From Synchiropus splendidus (Eukaryota; Chordata; Actinopteri; Syngnathiformes; Callionymidae): 64,000 nucleotides of DNA. Positions 42,001-52,223 of the stretch are shown here, piece by piece. Every line of letters begins with the position of its first letter. Position 1 is the first letter of the stretch. Below the pieces are notes generated by a model that worked only from the letters and a program-made list of their open reading frames with translations, had not been told where the DNA came from and did no database searches. A program made the translations under genes and the position numbers. Location: contig NC_071334.1 in NCBI RefSeq assembly GCF_027744825.2, positions 5,448,437 through 5,512,436 on the forward strand. Reading direction: 5' to 3'.

Positions 42001-45000
42001 CTTGTACAAGGATTTTAATTTTATAAGAATTTCAAGTCCATTCAGAGTCGTGGAAACCCTGGTCATTGTGGAGTGAAAAACCTCCCTGAACCAAAGCAAA
42101 CAGATGCTTTTGTTTGCTTTGGTTCAGGGATGATTCCTCCATGTTTGTTGTTGCTGTTCTCATCCTAGCTGCCACGTGTCTTGTGCATCAGTGAGCAGAG
42201 AGTGATGGACTTTTCACTGACTTCCTCCAGAAGGTAGTCATTGACCCATCCATCCTCAAGATTTCAGTCATCATTTTTAGGGGTTAGTTTGGTAACAGAG
42301 ATGCTAGCGGTCCTCAAAGTGCTGGGGAGGTGCAGGTTTTTGTTCCGACCCAACAAGCACACAACCAATGAGGTATCATCTGAAACAAGCAGCACCAGAC
42401 TGCTGTGTGTGCTAGTTGGGTTGGAACCAATCCCCTGCACTTTAGGGACCGGTGTTACCACCCCTGTGCCTCTGCATGACTTTTAGATTTTTGGGTGAAA
42501 AACCTATTTTCAGGGACTATTTGGGGTCATCAGTTTATTGAGCATAGAAGCGAACATCAGTCCTAAACATTATTTAAAAAAAAAGGGGGTGGGGGAGTTA
42601 GCAACCCCCTGGCTGATTTATCAGGAGACTGCACTGGAGCTTAGTCGCACAAATAAACAGTCTCTCATCTCTGCATCTCCTCCTGGAGTCTGCTCCTCCG
42701 GGGATTATCCAACTTGAGTCGGCGAGGCGAAGCAAATCCTCGACTGGCTGTTGCACCTCACTGATCACCATCTCTTCCTCTTCCTTTGTCGCCTCTCAGT
42801 CAAACTATTGGGATGTAATCGTGAGGAAAAAGCTCGCATGTTTTGTCTGCGAGCCGGAGGAGATGCTCTGACCTGATCTGACTAGAGGGCGGAAGAATTA
42901 GCAGACTGGAGCAAATACCACCCGCAACTGAGGACAATAACCGCTCTGAGCGGCGTCACCTGCGGCTCTTGATCACCGCTGTCGCTCTGAGGCAGGGGCT
43001 CGCTTCACTTGGGCGGGACAAGGCTCTCGGCCGAGCAGTTTTACTCAGGAGATTGAGATGTCGACAGGAAGCATCCCAGGATCCTGTCTTTCATTGACTT
43101 CAGATCAAAGCTTGAACAGTGCCGTGATATCATCAGCATAGAAGTCTGTTTTGATGGACTTGACTACATGAATCTGAATCTGCTCGACCATATTTGGTGA
43201 CTCCTTGAAATAAATGCACTCCACGTCAGGGTGTTAAACCGACGCAGAAGCACTTTTCAACAGAGTATCTGAGACGCTGGAACAGTGTACATTTTTGTGA
43301 CACTCACCTACAGGCAGACTCTTGCCGTGGATCTTGTCAGTCCAGCCAGCAAAGTACCGAAGGGTTTTGATGCTCCCATCCAGGTCGATGAAGTAGGACT
43401 GCAGGAAGGGCTTCCCGGTGTCGAGAGACTCCAGAGTCTGGACATGCGGGACGATCGCTGGTCAACATGCTGTCTCATTTGCATTCATGTCCATACTGGC
43501 TAGTAGCTACTCAGCACTTTTCACTTGCATGCAAACTTCAATAAACACATTATGAAGGTGACATACATTTTTTGTGGTTTTAATTTAAAATAAAATAAAA
43601 TGAGAAAATGGAACTGTTTGTTTGAATAATATTTGTTGGTTAATCCGCTACTTTTTTCTCGTGCTTAGAACCCTGCAGCTTATACAGCAACACGGCTCAT
43701 ATCTGGATTTTTCCAGGCTAAAGAGCCTCATGCTGCCAAAATATTGAGCCTCCTCACATCAAACCCATGACATCACAGGTGTTTTATTGACCTTAAAGCG
43801 CTCAAAATGCGCTGTTTTGTCACACGTGTCGGCAGCTCCGCCCACAGAGCCGATCTCCTGGAGGAGCGGAGACGAGAAGCAGCAGCTGAGACCAGCTGTG
43901 GTGTCGGAACTTGGGACACATTTTGAGCGCTTTAATGTCAATAAAAGATGTGAGGAGTTGATGGTTCCAGTTCAGAACATTGGCCAGTTTGTTTCAAGAG
44001 TCAGTCTCCATGCATCCATGAGATCATTTGAAAAGTATCTGACTACATTTAACAAGTGATGTATAAAAAGAACAGGTGCCTGAAAGGTGGTGAAGCTTCG
44101 TGAAACAGTGAGGCTCATTTTCAGTGCTCACTAGATGCACCACCTACTGACTTGGACAGAGATGTGCCTCGCACTAAACACAGTGCGTGGCTGCTAACCA
44201 ATATGGTTGCTGATGCCCAGTATCAGAAGACCTGGATCAGAGCAGGGGAATACTTGAGTGAGGCTGTTTGGCAAATACATGAGAGCAGGCGCCAACAAGT
44301 TGAATATATTTGCTTCTAAATACTGCAAAGCAAACAAGTTCAGATGTTTCCTCTCCACATTATTAGCAGGTCAGAAACACCCACATAACTGCAGCGGTCT
44401 GCGCTTCAACACATTCGGGAGAAACACAATATGGCCAGTGTGGTAAGTTTCCGAGACACGACTTCCTCAGGTTGCTACCGGGCCTGACACATCTCAGATA
44501 TAATGAGGCTAATAACGGCTGCTGTTGAGTCCAACAATAGTTACGTAAGCCTGGCTGAGTTTATGGGGCACTTTCTCTGTTGCTAGGACGTGACAGCAGG
44601 GAAGGTTGCTTATGTCAGCGTTCTCTGGATAAGCACGCCAAACCCGAAGGAATATCATATCATCCAAGTCCTCCGCAGGCGATTCGGTTTCATCGAACTA
44701 CACTACATATATTATTGTTATTAGTTAGGTTTTAAATATGAACAGGGAAGGTCTGTTAACAGAGACATGAAGTCCAAGCTGCAACAAGAAGACGACTCTT
44801 GCCACCTGTTCACGAAGGGCCTGCACGTCTCATTGTTGTCGTCTAATATCGAACCACCGAGTGCCGTGGTGCCGCGGACACTGACTCCACCACCGAGACA
44901 CTCTCTGGCCTCAGCTTCTGCTCCTCATTTGCCCCAACATGGTTTGGAGCCGAGCGTCGCACCACAGCATGTTTACAATTATCCGTCACACGCGACTGCT

Positions 45001-48000
45001 GGTGAGGCCTCTCACAGATACGGGTCCTAATAGGAGCTGGCAGCCGAACACAGGACACGGTGGGGATTTCTGTCTCTGACGGAGCGCGAGAGGAACATCC
45101 AGCAGTCATTACCGAGGGAAGGTGCGGCCATGACGTCAGGCTGTCATCTGGCGAAAACAGTGATGCACAACTTTTACAGTCAAAAATCACAAGTATAAAA
45201 TAAGCCCTGGCTTTTGGTGACTTCACTTCACTCTCAATTTTCCGTGAGTATAGTTTTGTTTTCAGCTCAATTTACACACACATAGGTGCTGGTCACCTTT
45301 GTGTTTCACAAATCACCGTCTCTCTCTCTGCTGTTTGTTCCAGTCACAAGTTCCGTCCCAGTCTCACAATCCTGCTTGCACCTATCAGCAGCGCTCACTC
45401 TCAGACTCACACCCTTTCATCTTCCTACCTGTCTCACTATCAGACTCACACCCTTTCATCTTCCTACCTGTCTCACTCTCAGACACACTCTTTCTTCACT
45501 TCCTACCTGTCTCACTCTCAGACACACTCTTTCTTCACTTCCTACCTGTCTCACTCTCAGACTCACACCCTGTTCACTTTCTACCTGTCTCACTCTCAGA
45601 CAAACACCCTCTTCACTTCCTACCTGTCTCACTCTCAGACACGCACCCTGTTCACTTCCTACCTGTCTCACTGTCAGACACGCACCCTGTTCACTTCCTA
45701 CCCGTCTCACTTTCAGACCCACACCCTGTTCACTTCCTACTTGTCTCACTCTCAGAGACACACCCTGTTCACTTCCTACCTGTCTCACTTTCAGAGACAC
45801 ACCCTGTTCACTTTCTACCTGTCTCACTCTCAGAGACACACCCTGTTCACTTCCTACCCGTCTCACTTTCAGACCCACACCCTGTTCACTTCCTACTTGT
45901 CTCACTCTCAGAGACACACCCTGTTCACTTCCTACCTGTCTCACTCTCAGAGACACACCCTGTTCACTTCCTACTTGTCTCACTCTCAGAGACACACCCT
46001 GTTCACTTTCTACCTGTCTCACTCTCAGAGACACACCCTGTTCACTTTCTACCTGTCTCACTCTCAGAGACACACCCTGTTCACTTTCTACCTGTCTCAC
46101 TCTCAGAGACACACCCTGTTCACTTCCTACTTGTCTCAGTCTCAGAGACACACCCTGTTCACTTTCTACCTGTCTCACTCTCAGAGACACACCCTGTTCA
46201 CTTTCTACCTGTCTCACTCTCAGAGACACACCCTGTTCACTTCCTACCTGTCTCACTCTCAGAGACACACCCTGTTCACTTCCTACCTGTCTCACTCTCA
46301 GAGACACACCCTGTTCACTTCCTACCTGTCTCACTGTCAGACATGCACCCTGTTCACTTCCTACCTGTCTCACTCTCAGACTCGCACCCTGTTCACTTCC
46401 TACCCGTCTCACTCTCAGAGACACACCCTGTTCACTTCCTACCTGTCTCACTCTCAGACACACACACTGTTCACTTCCTACCTGTCTCACTCTCAGACAC
46501 ACACACTGTTCACTTCCTACCTGTCTCACTCTCAGACACACACACTGTTCACTTCCTATCATCTCACTGTCAGACATGCACCCTGTTCACTTCCTACCCG
46601 TCTCACTCTCAGAGACACACCCTGTTCACTTCCTACCTGTCTCACTCTCAGACACGCACCCTGTTCACTTCCTACCTGTCTCACTCTCAGACACACACAC
46701 TGTTCACTTCCTACCTGTCTCACTCTCAGACACACACCCTGTTCACTTCCTACCTGTCTCACTCTCAGACACACACACTGTTCACTTCCTATCATCTCAC
46801 TGTCAGACATGCACCCTGTTCACTTCCTACCCAACTGTTTTCCAGGCATCAAATCATTTTCGTCTTCGTTGTTGTCTGGGTGTCTGATCCCCTGCAATGG
46901 ACGTATCTTATCTGTACTTTTGTGAGTTTATGTGACCAGTCTTCGCTCCCGTGGAGTCATATATTGACGCGTCTTATTCTGACGCCAAATGGCAGCCTTC
47001 TGCACTGCATGTCGACGGGTTAGGGGTTTCAATGCACTAGGCATCTTGCGCAAGGGGGGAGCGTGAGGCAAGGGGAAACAAAGAAAACATATTTTACTTT
47101 GCCTTGTTCTTTACTCAATTCTATGGTGGCTGGGAAAGCTCACAGCAAATGAAAATTAGCGCAACAACATTAACACATCTGCAGAAGCCACAACAAATTC
47201 AGACGCTACAACGCAACGGCATTTAGCCACAACATTGCTAAACCACAACAGAAGTTAGTGGGCAAGAGCCGCGGCTACTGTTGCCAAGGAGCAAATGACT
47301 GAGGAAGAAAGTAGAAAAAGATTTCGGAAAAGCACGTTTAAATGTTCGGTGACGCAATCTGGTTTTCACAAATCTACTATGTTTGACACTTTAACCGTGT
47401 CCACTAGTCCATGTGTAGTACATTCGCTCCAATTTCACCGACAAATAATTACAAATAATACACAATGAATGCCACTTGCACGTTACAATATATTGTCCTG
47501 TTTGTGGTGACTTCCGTCGTGGTTTATGTTGCGGGTAAATGTTGTAGTGTTTGATTGTGTTGCGGCTTTTGCAGATGTGTTAATGTCAGCTCATGTTGCT
47601 GTGTTTTGGTTGTGTTGCAGCGTGCTATACAATTCCCATGCGCTCACCAAATACTGGAACCTTTGTATCAAAAAGTGGAGTGACAACAGTCACTGTGTGA
47701 GGCAGGTAATATGACCACTGTGACTTCTGAATGTCAATTTTTGACATGAGAAATGAGACAATACTCGTGATTCAGTTAAAAAGCAGGAAATGTCGATGGT
47801 CCCTAGGTTGATTTCTAAATTCATATACAGTGGTGGGGTTTAAATCTCCAGCGTGAGGTGTCGTGCCAGAGCAGCTCTGATGGAGGATGTTGTCATGTTG
47901 GCAGCACTGAAACCGAAGGATATGATCCCTGTATCCCAGCTGTACACGGATGAGAGGAATTCTCTCAGAATCATGGAGATCGGGTTTTAATAAAGTGGCT

Positions 48001-50143
48001 TTCCAAGAGTGAATCAAGCTCGAAAAAAACGTCAGATTCCCGCCCAGCTTGTTTAGAGACAACAACAATCTCAGCTTGTCGTCAGAGTCCACGCCTTAGC
48101 AGCGTTTTGCTCTGTTGAATTTCTGTCATCGATATACTTTAACAAACGTTTGGCTCATAAACAGTAATAGTACAGTGATGTAGATGTAATCTTTTGTGAT
48201 GTAGATGCTATTTAGTGCCTCTTTTTTTGTCCATCCGTCTGTGGTGAAAGCAGCTGTCCATGACTCTGTGGTGCTGTGGGTTTCTGTCACTGACCGCCAG
48301 CAGGGTCCGGTCTCGCTCCATCAAGTCGGCCAGCTTGTGCAGCATCCTCCCTCTGCTGGACGCGTCCATCCGCCTCCACACTGAGCCTCTGTGCTGCGCC
48401 GCTTTAGCCGCCGCCACCGCTTTGTTCACATCCTCCTGTCAAGGTTCCGAAAACATCGCATGACCCCCGAAACACGTCTTCAAATGGGGAGCAGCGATTC
48501 AGGTTGGTTCTGAAAACCAAACCACTTGACTTCACTGCTATTCTGTCGTGGGATTGTTGCCGCCTTCTTTCATGAGTTTGATAAAAATTTGAATTTCATT
48601 TTCCTGATCACCTCTTTACATATCTGCAGTAACTAAATACAAACCACAGAGGCAGACTGACGCATAGTGACGGAAAGTCAAATTAAATAAGATTAAATTC
48701 CAATTGAATTTAACATCAAATTCAAACTGAATTCAACATAATTCATTGTTAATTTTTTTCATATATAATTATCCTTCGGTGGACTTGATGTATTTAATTA
48801 TAATGGATCAGTTAAATAATAAAAATAAAAATTTCCCATTGAATAAACAGTCTGCTGACGTCCTCATGTGACTAATAAAAATAAAGCATTTGATGATATA
48901 GCTTGAGAATTTTTCACACTTGGTTGTGCTCTGATCATTTCTGACATATTTAACGTACCACAGAGAAAGTGAAAAATTTCAGGACATTTCATGGTAGACC
49001 TGGTTTTTGAACAAAAACAATAATTAACCCTGCACATCGCATGTAAGGAAACCGTTTACTAGTACTTTACTCCTTGTTTTTTTATTTTATTATTATCTTA
49101 TTAACTATTCATCAAATGTCGTTTTTGAATAGTGGCAACAAAAAAACAACAACCAATATTTATACTAATATTTCATCATGCTTCATTTGATTTGATTTTA
49201 CAGTGCGATATAGATTTTTGCGTTTTTTAAAAGGTATATTTGGGGAGTGCTGTTTCTGCAACAATCAGATTAATCCAACCATTTGTCAAATTCCTGTTGT
49301 GCATTTTAGCAAAAGGGTAAATAAAAATAATATAAAATAAATGATGACAAATATTTTTACATGTTTGTTCTGGTCTCCAGATTAGTAATGATGATCACCT
49401 TTATTTTGAGATAGAAAAGATAGTCTATATATTGTAGACATTGGTGGCTCACAGTATAATTACTAAGTAACAAGGCAGTTTTTCTTGGATTCGAAAAAAA
49501 AAATCTCTAACTATGAACGTAACTTCTCTCACATATGAACCAACATGTTTACATTTCCTTTCAAAAGGCTTTTTTTAATAGCCGCCAGACTTTTTTTTTA
49601 ATTAAATATATTGGTCTTCAGTAGAAAAGTAAAAGAAGAAAAGTGTATATTGAAGTAACAATAAAACAAACAAAGATTATATGAGACATTATTTTGAGAC
49701 ATTGTTAACCTCGCCTGTCCCTCAGCCCTCACATGTTAACATGTAAGTATTAGATAGCACGTTCATAATGGTGTAATTACTGTTATATTTCTGATGGTGC
49801 GACAGTAAAACTTGAACACGTATTACATATAAAAACAAGTGAATCTCTCATGATAATGGGGCGTCTTCTGGTACCTTGTCGGCCTCCTGCACGTCACAGA
49901 TCTTGGCTCCGGTGGCAGGATTGTAGGTTGCAAAGCTCCGTCCTCTGCTGGACATCAGCCACTCGTTGTTGACAAAAATCTGCGAATCAAATGAGACCAT
50001 GTTGCGGCGGGACTTTGAAGAGCCTGGCTCCCTGCGGGCTGCATCCCTACCTTGGTGTGCCTGACCTCCGGGACCTTGACGGGCTGGGGAAAGGTCCCAG
50101 GCGGGGCCGGAGTTCCGTTCTCGGCGGTGCCGTTGTGAGCCAT
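33027..50143 (-). CDS. aldh1a3: aldh1a3, retinaldehyde dehydrogenase 3, complete, 13 coding exons
   Basis: Cytosolic NAD-dependent aldehyde dehydrogenase that oxidises retinaldehyde to retinoic acid, mainly in eye, olfactory and otic tissue during development. Thirteen exons join in frame to 1,530 nt, giving 509 residues against 512 in human ALDH1A3. The key residues fall at the family spacing: Asn179 (in WNFPL), Lys202 (in KPAEQTP), FTGSTEVG for NAD binding, Glu278 (in LELGGKNP) and catalytic Cys312 (in [10 protein letters not shown]). Exon borders match those of the ALDH1A family. The C-terminus is [16 protein letters not shown]. The start ATG (50141-50143) has a strong context (A at -3, G at +4) and a TATA box about 50 bp upstream. 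The subtype call rests on synteny with lrrk1 and asb7 and on residue pattern; aldh1a2 is the main alternative. Confidence 0.96.
33173..33247 (-). CDS. aldh1a3: aldh1a3 coding exon 12 (75 nt)
   Basis: Encodes [20 protein letters not shown] then NGRE, the ALDH substrate-channel and oligomer segment (human [20 protein letters not shown]). Donor GTAAGA. Confidence 0.96.
33465..34069 (+). mobile_element. Dispersed repeat family 3, copy 2
   Basis: Direct-orientation copy of 27,884-28,430, longer at the left by CCGTTCCAGGCGGCCGTTCC and following bases. Lies inside aldh1a3 intron 11 just upstream of exon 12. Confidence 0.7.
34954..35111 (-). CDS. aldh1a3: aldh1a3 coding exon 11
   Basis: 158 nt: [20 protein letters not shown] then [25 protein letters not shown] follows the conserved EE of exon 10. 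Donor GTGAGT. Confidence 0.97.
35625..35789 (-). CDS. aldh1a3: aldh1a3 coding exon 10
   Basis: 55 codons: [20 protein letters not shown] then [20 protein letters not shown], ending AQEE. Matches human [20 protein letters not shown]. Confidence 0.97.
36400..36584 (-). CDS. aldh1a3: aldh1a3 coding exon 9, catalytic Cys
   Basis: 185 nt: [20 protein letters not shown] holds the nucleophile, Cys312 (second of the pair), 34 residues after Glu278 as in all ALDH1/2 enzymes. Ends SHGPQ. Donor GTAGGA. Confidence 0.98.
36678..36780 (-). CDS. aldh1a3: aldh1a3 coding exon 8, general base Glu
   Basis: 103 nt: [20 protein letters not shown] then [14 protein letters not shown]. Glu278 in LELGG is the general base. 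Donor GTGAGT. Confidence 0.97.
36828..36860. mobile_element. Fragment of the palindromic MITE
   Basis: Short piece containing CCAAGAGCGCCATCTAGTGG, identical to the MITE right arm, with the CTCF core intact on the minus strand (36840-36854). Lies about 50 bp upstream of aldh1a3 exon 8. Confidence 0.5.
37724..37915. mobile_element. Palindromic MITE, copy B
   Basis: Ends AGTGATGGGCAGATGAGG and its inverse near 37,898-37,915. Relative to copy A the body is in inverted order. CCACTAGATGGCGCT at 37795-37809 is a perfect CTCF-core match. Lies in aldh1a3 intron 7, about 70 bp from exon 7. Confidence 0.75.
37985..38098 (-). CDS. aldh1a3: aldh1a3 coding exon 7
   Basis: 38 codons: [20 protein letters not shown] then [11 protein letters not shown], the nucleotide-binding turn. 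Donor GTCTGT departs from consensus at +3 to +4, but the frame joins VGQSI as expected. Confidence 0.96.
38301..39381. mobile_element. Probable non-autonomous hAT-type element in aldh1a3 intron 6
   Basis: Ends CAGTGATGCCAG and CTGTGGCAACACTG form imperfect inverted repeats (CAGTG[A/T]TGCCA). AGTAAC-rich subterminal motifs occur at both ends, as in several fish hAT families. No 8-bp duplication is recognisable, so the borders may be off. No transposase. Confidence 0.55.
39414..39542 (-). CDS. aldh1a3: aldh1a3 coding exon 6, oxyanion Asn and NAD site
   Basis: 43 codons: [20 protein letters not shown] (Asn179 stabilises the oxyanion) and [20 protein letters not shown] (Lys202 contacts NAD ribose). 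The donor GTCGGG is weak and lies about 27 bp from the end of a transposon-like insert. Confidence 0.96.
41507..41568 (-). CDS. aldh1a3: aldh1a3 coding exon 5 (62 nt)
   Basis: Encodes [20 protein letters not shown], ending just before the catalytic-site WNFP. Acceptor CATTGCAG, donor GTAAGT (perfect consensus). Confidence 0.97.
42019..42193 (+). mobile_element. Hairpin repeat family 4, copy 1
   Basis: About 170-bp repeat containing a perfect 20-bp inverted repeat: arms 42083-42102 and 42111-42130 (TCCCTGAACCAAAGCAAACA and its inverse) around an 8-nt loop. A second copy is at 52,057. Confidence 0.65.
42305..42475. repeat. Palindromic repeat family 5, copy 2
   Basis: GGTCCTCAAAGTGCTGGGGA... 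with AGGTGCAGGTTTTTGTTCCG at left and a looser inverse at right (CCCTGCACTTTAGGGACCGG). Diverged from copy 1. Confidence 0.5.
43308..43437 (-). CDS. aldh1a3: aldh1a3 coding exon 4
   Basis: 130 nt: [20 protein letters not shown] then [19 protein letters not shown], the conserved GKPF and YFAGW.DKI.G motifs of ALDH1A. Donor GTGAGT. Confidence 0.97.
43713..43995 (+). mobile_element. Foldback repeat family 2, copy 3 (opposite orientation)
   Basis: Inverted relative to copies 1 and 2, inside aldh1a3 intron 3. A fourth, decayed piece may exist near 57,985-58,070 (GCGCATTTTAGCAC, then GTCAATAAAA). Confidence 0.65.
45396..46833 (+). repeat. 39-bp minisatellite, about 37 copies
   Basis: Tandem unit of 39 bp built on TTCACTTCCTACCTGTCTCA then CTCTCAGAGACACACCCTG. 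Variants differ mainly in the GAGACA/ACACACA/CATGCA position and CACTTCC/CACTTTC. Early units diverge (CTTTCATCTTCC), the middle is most uniform, and two units (near 46,556 and 46,792) carry a 1-bp deletion. Because 39 is divisible by three and the unit lacks stops, three forward frames and one reverse frame stay open. In aldh1a3 intron 3. Confidence 0.95.
46930..47025 (+). repeat. TATATTGACG repeat, copy 1
   Basis: GGAGTCATATATTGACGCGT, TCTTATTCTGACGCCAAATG, GCAGCCTTCTGC. Related to 54,716-54,935 (inverse) and 55,495-55,575. Immediately follows the minisatellite. Confidence 0.5.
48295..48435 (-). CDS. aldh1a3: aldh1a3 coding exon 3
   Basis: 47 codons: [20 protein letters not shown] then [20 protein letters not shown], matching human [20 protein letters not shown]. 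Donor GTCAGT. The following intron (43438-48294) holds the 39-bp minisatellite. Confidence 0.97.
49875..49979 (-). CDS. aldh1a3: aldh1a3 coding exon 2
   Basis: 35 codons: [20 protein letters not shown] then [15 protein letters not shown], the first beta strands of the NAD domain. Acceptor TTCGCAG, donor GTACCA. Confidence 0.96.
50051..50143 (-). CDS. aldh1a3: aldh1a3 coding exon 1
   Basis: 31 codons: [20 protein letters not shown] then [11 protein letters not shown]. The Pro-rich N-terminal tail is typical of ALDH1A3 rather than ALDH1A1. Donor GTAGGG. Confidence 0.93.
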
Positions 50144-50191
50144 CCTGATTCACTTCCCAGCCGGTGTCTGTGCGCTCCGTCCATCTGGGCA

Positions 50192-50200
50192 CTTTATATA
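50192..50200 (-). promoter_or_regulatory. TATA box of aldh1a3
   Basis: TATATAAAG on the minus strand, 49 bp upstream of the aldh1a3 ATG. That predicts transcription starting near 50,163-50,170 and a leader of about 20-30 nt. The surrounding 50,050-50,260 is GC-rich. Confidence 0.6.
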
Positions 50201-50599
50201 CAGGCGGCCGTCCCTCCTCACAGCAGCCGGGACTCCGCCTCTGTGGGAGAGTATCAGCAGCTCTTATCTGTGGACCATCTTGTTTTACAGGGACCTGCAG
50301 CGCATGCCGTGCTGAAGAGGCCCCGGTCTGAATGATCGCCTCACCCGGGGTTATAGAGCACTGTTACCCCCCTGCAGTCACTGTAACACGGAGGCACGGT
50401 TTCTAAGCAGTGAACTGGTCGTTTCACCGCTGTAAACACAGCGCCTCCACAGTTCAAACCTGGAACTGAAGCATGGTTGTCAGCAGAATCTTCGACAAGC
50501 AAAAGAACACAGCACAAATTCAAATGTTAAAAATGTTAGAACTTTATTAGTCGTCCAGTGGAGAAATGAACCCTCTTCAGCTAGTTGTTACCACCAGCT

Positions 50600-50813
50600 A
50601 GTGAAGGGTAGATGAGGCTTCATGAAACAGTGTCCTGTTTTCCAGAGGCCAACGGATGGCGCTGTCTGCTGTGAAATGTTTGGACTTGAACAACTACTTC
50701 AGTGAAACCTCACATCATTTCTAAACCAAAAGCGGCATCTTATGGCCTCTGAAAATGAGGACACTGTTTCATCCACCCTGCAACACTGTTTCATGAAGCC
50801 TCATCAACCCTCC
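50600..50813. mobile_element. Palindromic MITE, copy D
   Basis: Full-length copy upstream of the aldh1a3 promoter (about 400 bp away). Both CTCF-like cores are damaged (two or more mismatches), unlike copies A, B and E. Confidence 0.7.
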
Positions 50814-52056
50814 AGTCCCCACAGGCGAAAAAGTTCAAAATGTTTTCAAAATCTCTCCATTCTTGAGAAGGATTTTTCAGTCAGTGTGGCTGCAGAATGA
50901 GCTCCGCTTTCTTCCTTGCTTAGTCTGTGTGCTGTGCGAGCAAGTTCCAGAGCACTACTGACACCTGCTGTTCCACTGAGGTCATTTGAATTTGGAAGTT
51001 AATGACCCCAGTAAATATATGAAATAAATACTCCACAATATTGGAGGAGGCCTGCACTCTCTGAGGGGCTTTCTAGCTGGTTCTTTGAAGTTTTTTATTA
51101 TATAAAAAAAGCTAACTACATGCTTCATGTTCAGTTGATGTTAGCCCTTGCTATAATACTTCAGATTTCCTTCATAACAAAGCAGGACTGGCTGGAGTCA
51201 GTTTGCAGGTGGACGTGACGTGGCCTGACTCTTGTCCCGTTCCAGCTTTCCAGCATTAGACTAGGGTCCTCACAAGGTAGAGTGGAGCTCAAAATACCCC
51301 TGAGCAACCAAAAGAGTGGCTCCTGTTCATGAGCACCAACTTTTGTTGAAAAAAAAACCAAAACCCTTGACCCATGGCGCTAGCTTTCCGCGGCTCACCA
51401 GCCAAACGCAGCAGAGTGAGGCGGGGTGTGTGAATCCTTCCTGCAGTTCCATATTTACATTGCAAGACGGCGGCTTTGATCAGGCTGCGTCGCTCCAGTG
51501 GAGGCGACTGCCGCGCGGCCGTCAGCCATGCAAAGGTGTGATGAGTTGTGATGGTCCTGCTCGAGCCAGTGTTTGCACCTGGGCCTGGTGGAGCTGAATG
51601 GAGCAGGGCACATGCAAACAAAGCTCCAGCGTCGCCATTGTTTCCCCGTCATCGCCTCTTGTCGCTCCTCATGTCGCAGTTTAATGAGGACGGCGAGCGT
51701 TCGCTGGCTCATTTCTCACTTCAGCAACTTTCTAACACTCCCTAATGAGAGCCAGGGAAGAGGCTGAGAGAGTGTGTGTGTGTGTGTCGGAGGGTCAGGA
51801 AAGCCTTTGGCCGGATAAGTCAAAGACAACAGATGCAAACTATGGAGCCAGACGATGCAAATCAGCAGGAGGCAGCACAGAAGAAGAGACTGGATTTCAG
51901 TTGGAGGAAGTCACAAACCAGCGGCTCCACATGCGTCGTGTTTAAGGGTTGTGTTCCACAGTCGTACGTTTGTCCTCCCCATTCTTCAACTTAGTCAACT
52001 GCGAGAGGAAAATTCAATTGTCCTCGTGGCTTGAAAATATTTGGATAAGAATGTCA

Positions 52057-52223
52057 GTTTTATAAGAATGTCAAGTCCATTCAGAGTAGTGGAAACCCTG
52101 GACATAAAACCTCCCTGAACCAAAGCAAACAGATGCTTTTGTTTGCTTTTGTTCAGGGATGATTCCTCCATGTTTGTTGTTGTTGTTCTCATCCTAGCTG
52201 CCACGTGTCTTGTGCATCAGTGG
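52057..52223 (+). mobile_element. Hairpin repeat family 4, copy 2
   Basis: Same text as 42,019-42,193, with one mismatch in the stem (arms 52112-52131 and 52140-52159) and a deletion of about 10 bp before it. Confidence 0.65.

Noticed and set aside
42083..42130. microRNA gene
   Set aside because: The stem is only about 20 bp, and the element is a repeat with a second copy, so a foldback transposon explains it.
45396..46833. CRISPR array
   Set aside because: Units are contiguous with no unique spacers, and the genome is vertebrate.
45286..47023. Very long reading frames (533, 574, 394 codons plus strand; 373 codons minus strand) as repetitive proteins
   Set aside because: They overlap in several frames, arise from a stop-free 39-bp tandem unit inside an aldh1a3 intron, and change frame at 1-bp unit deletions.
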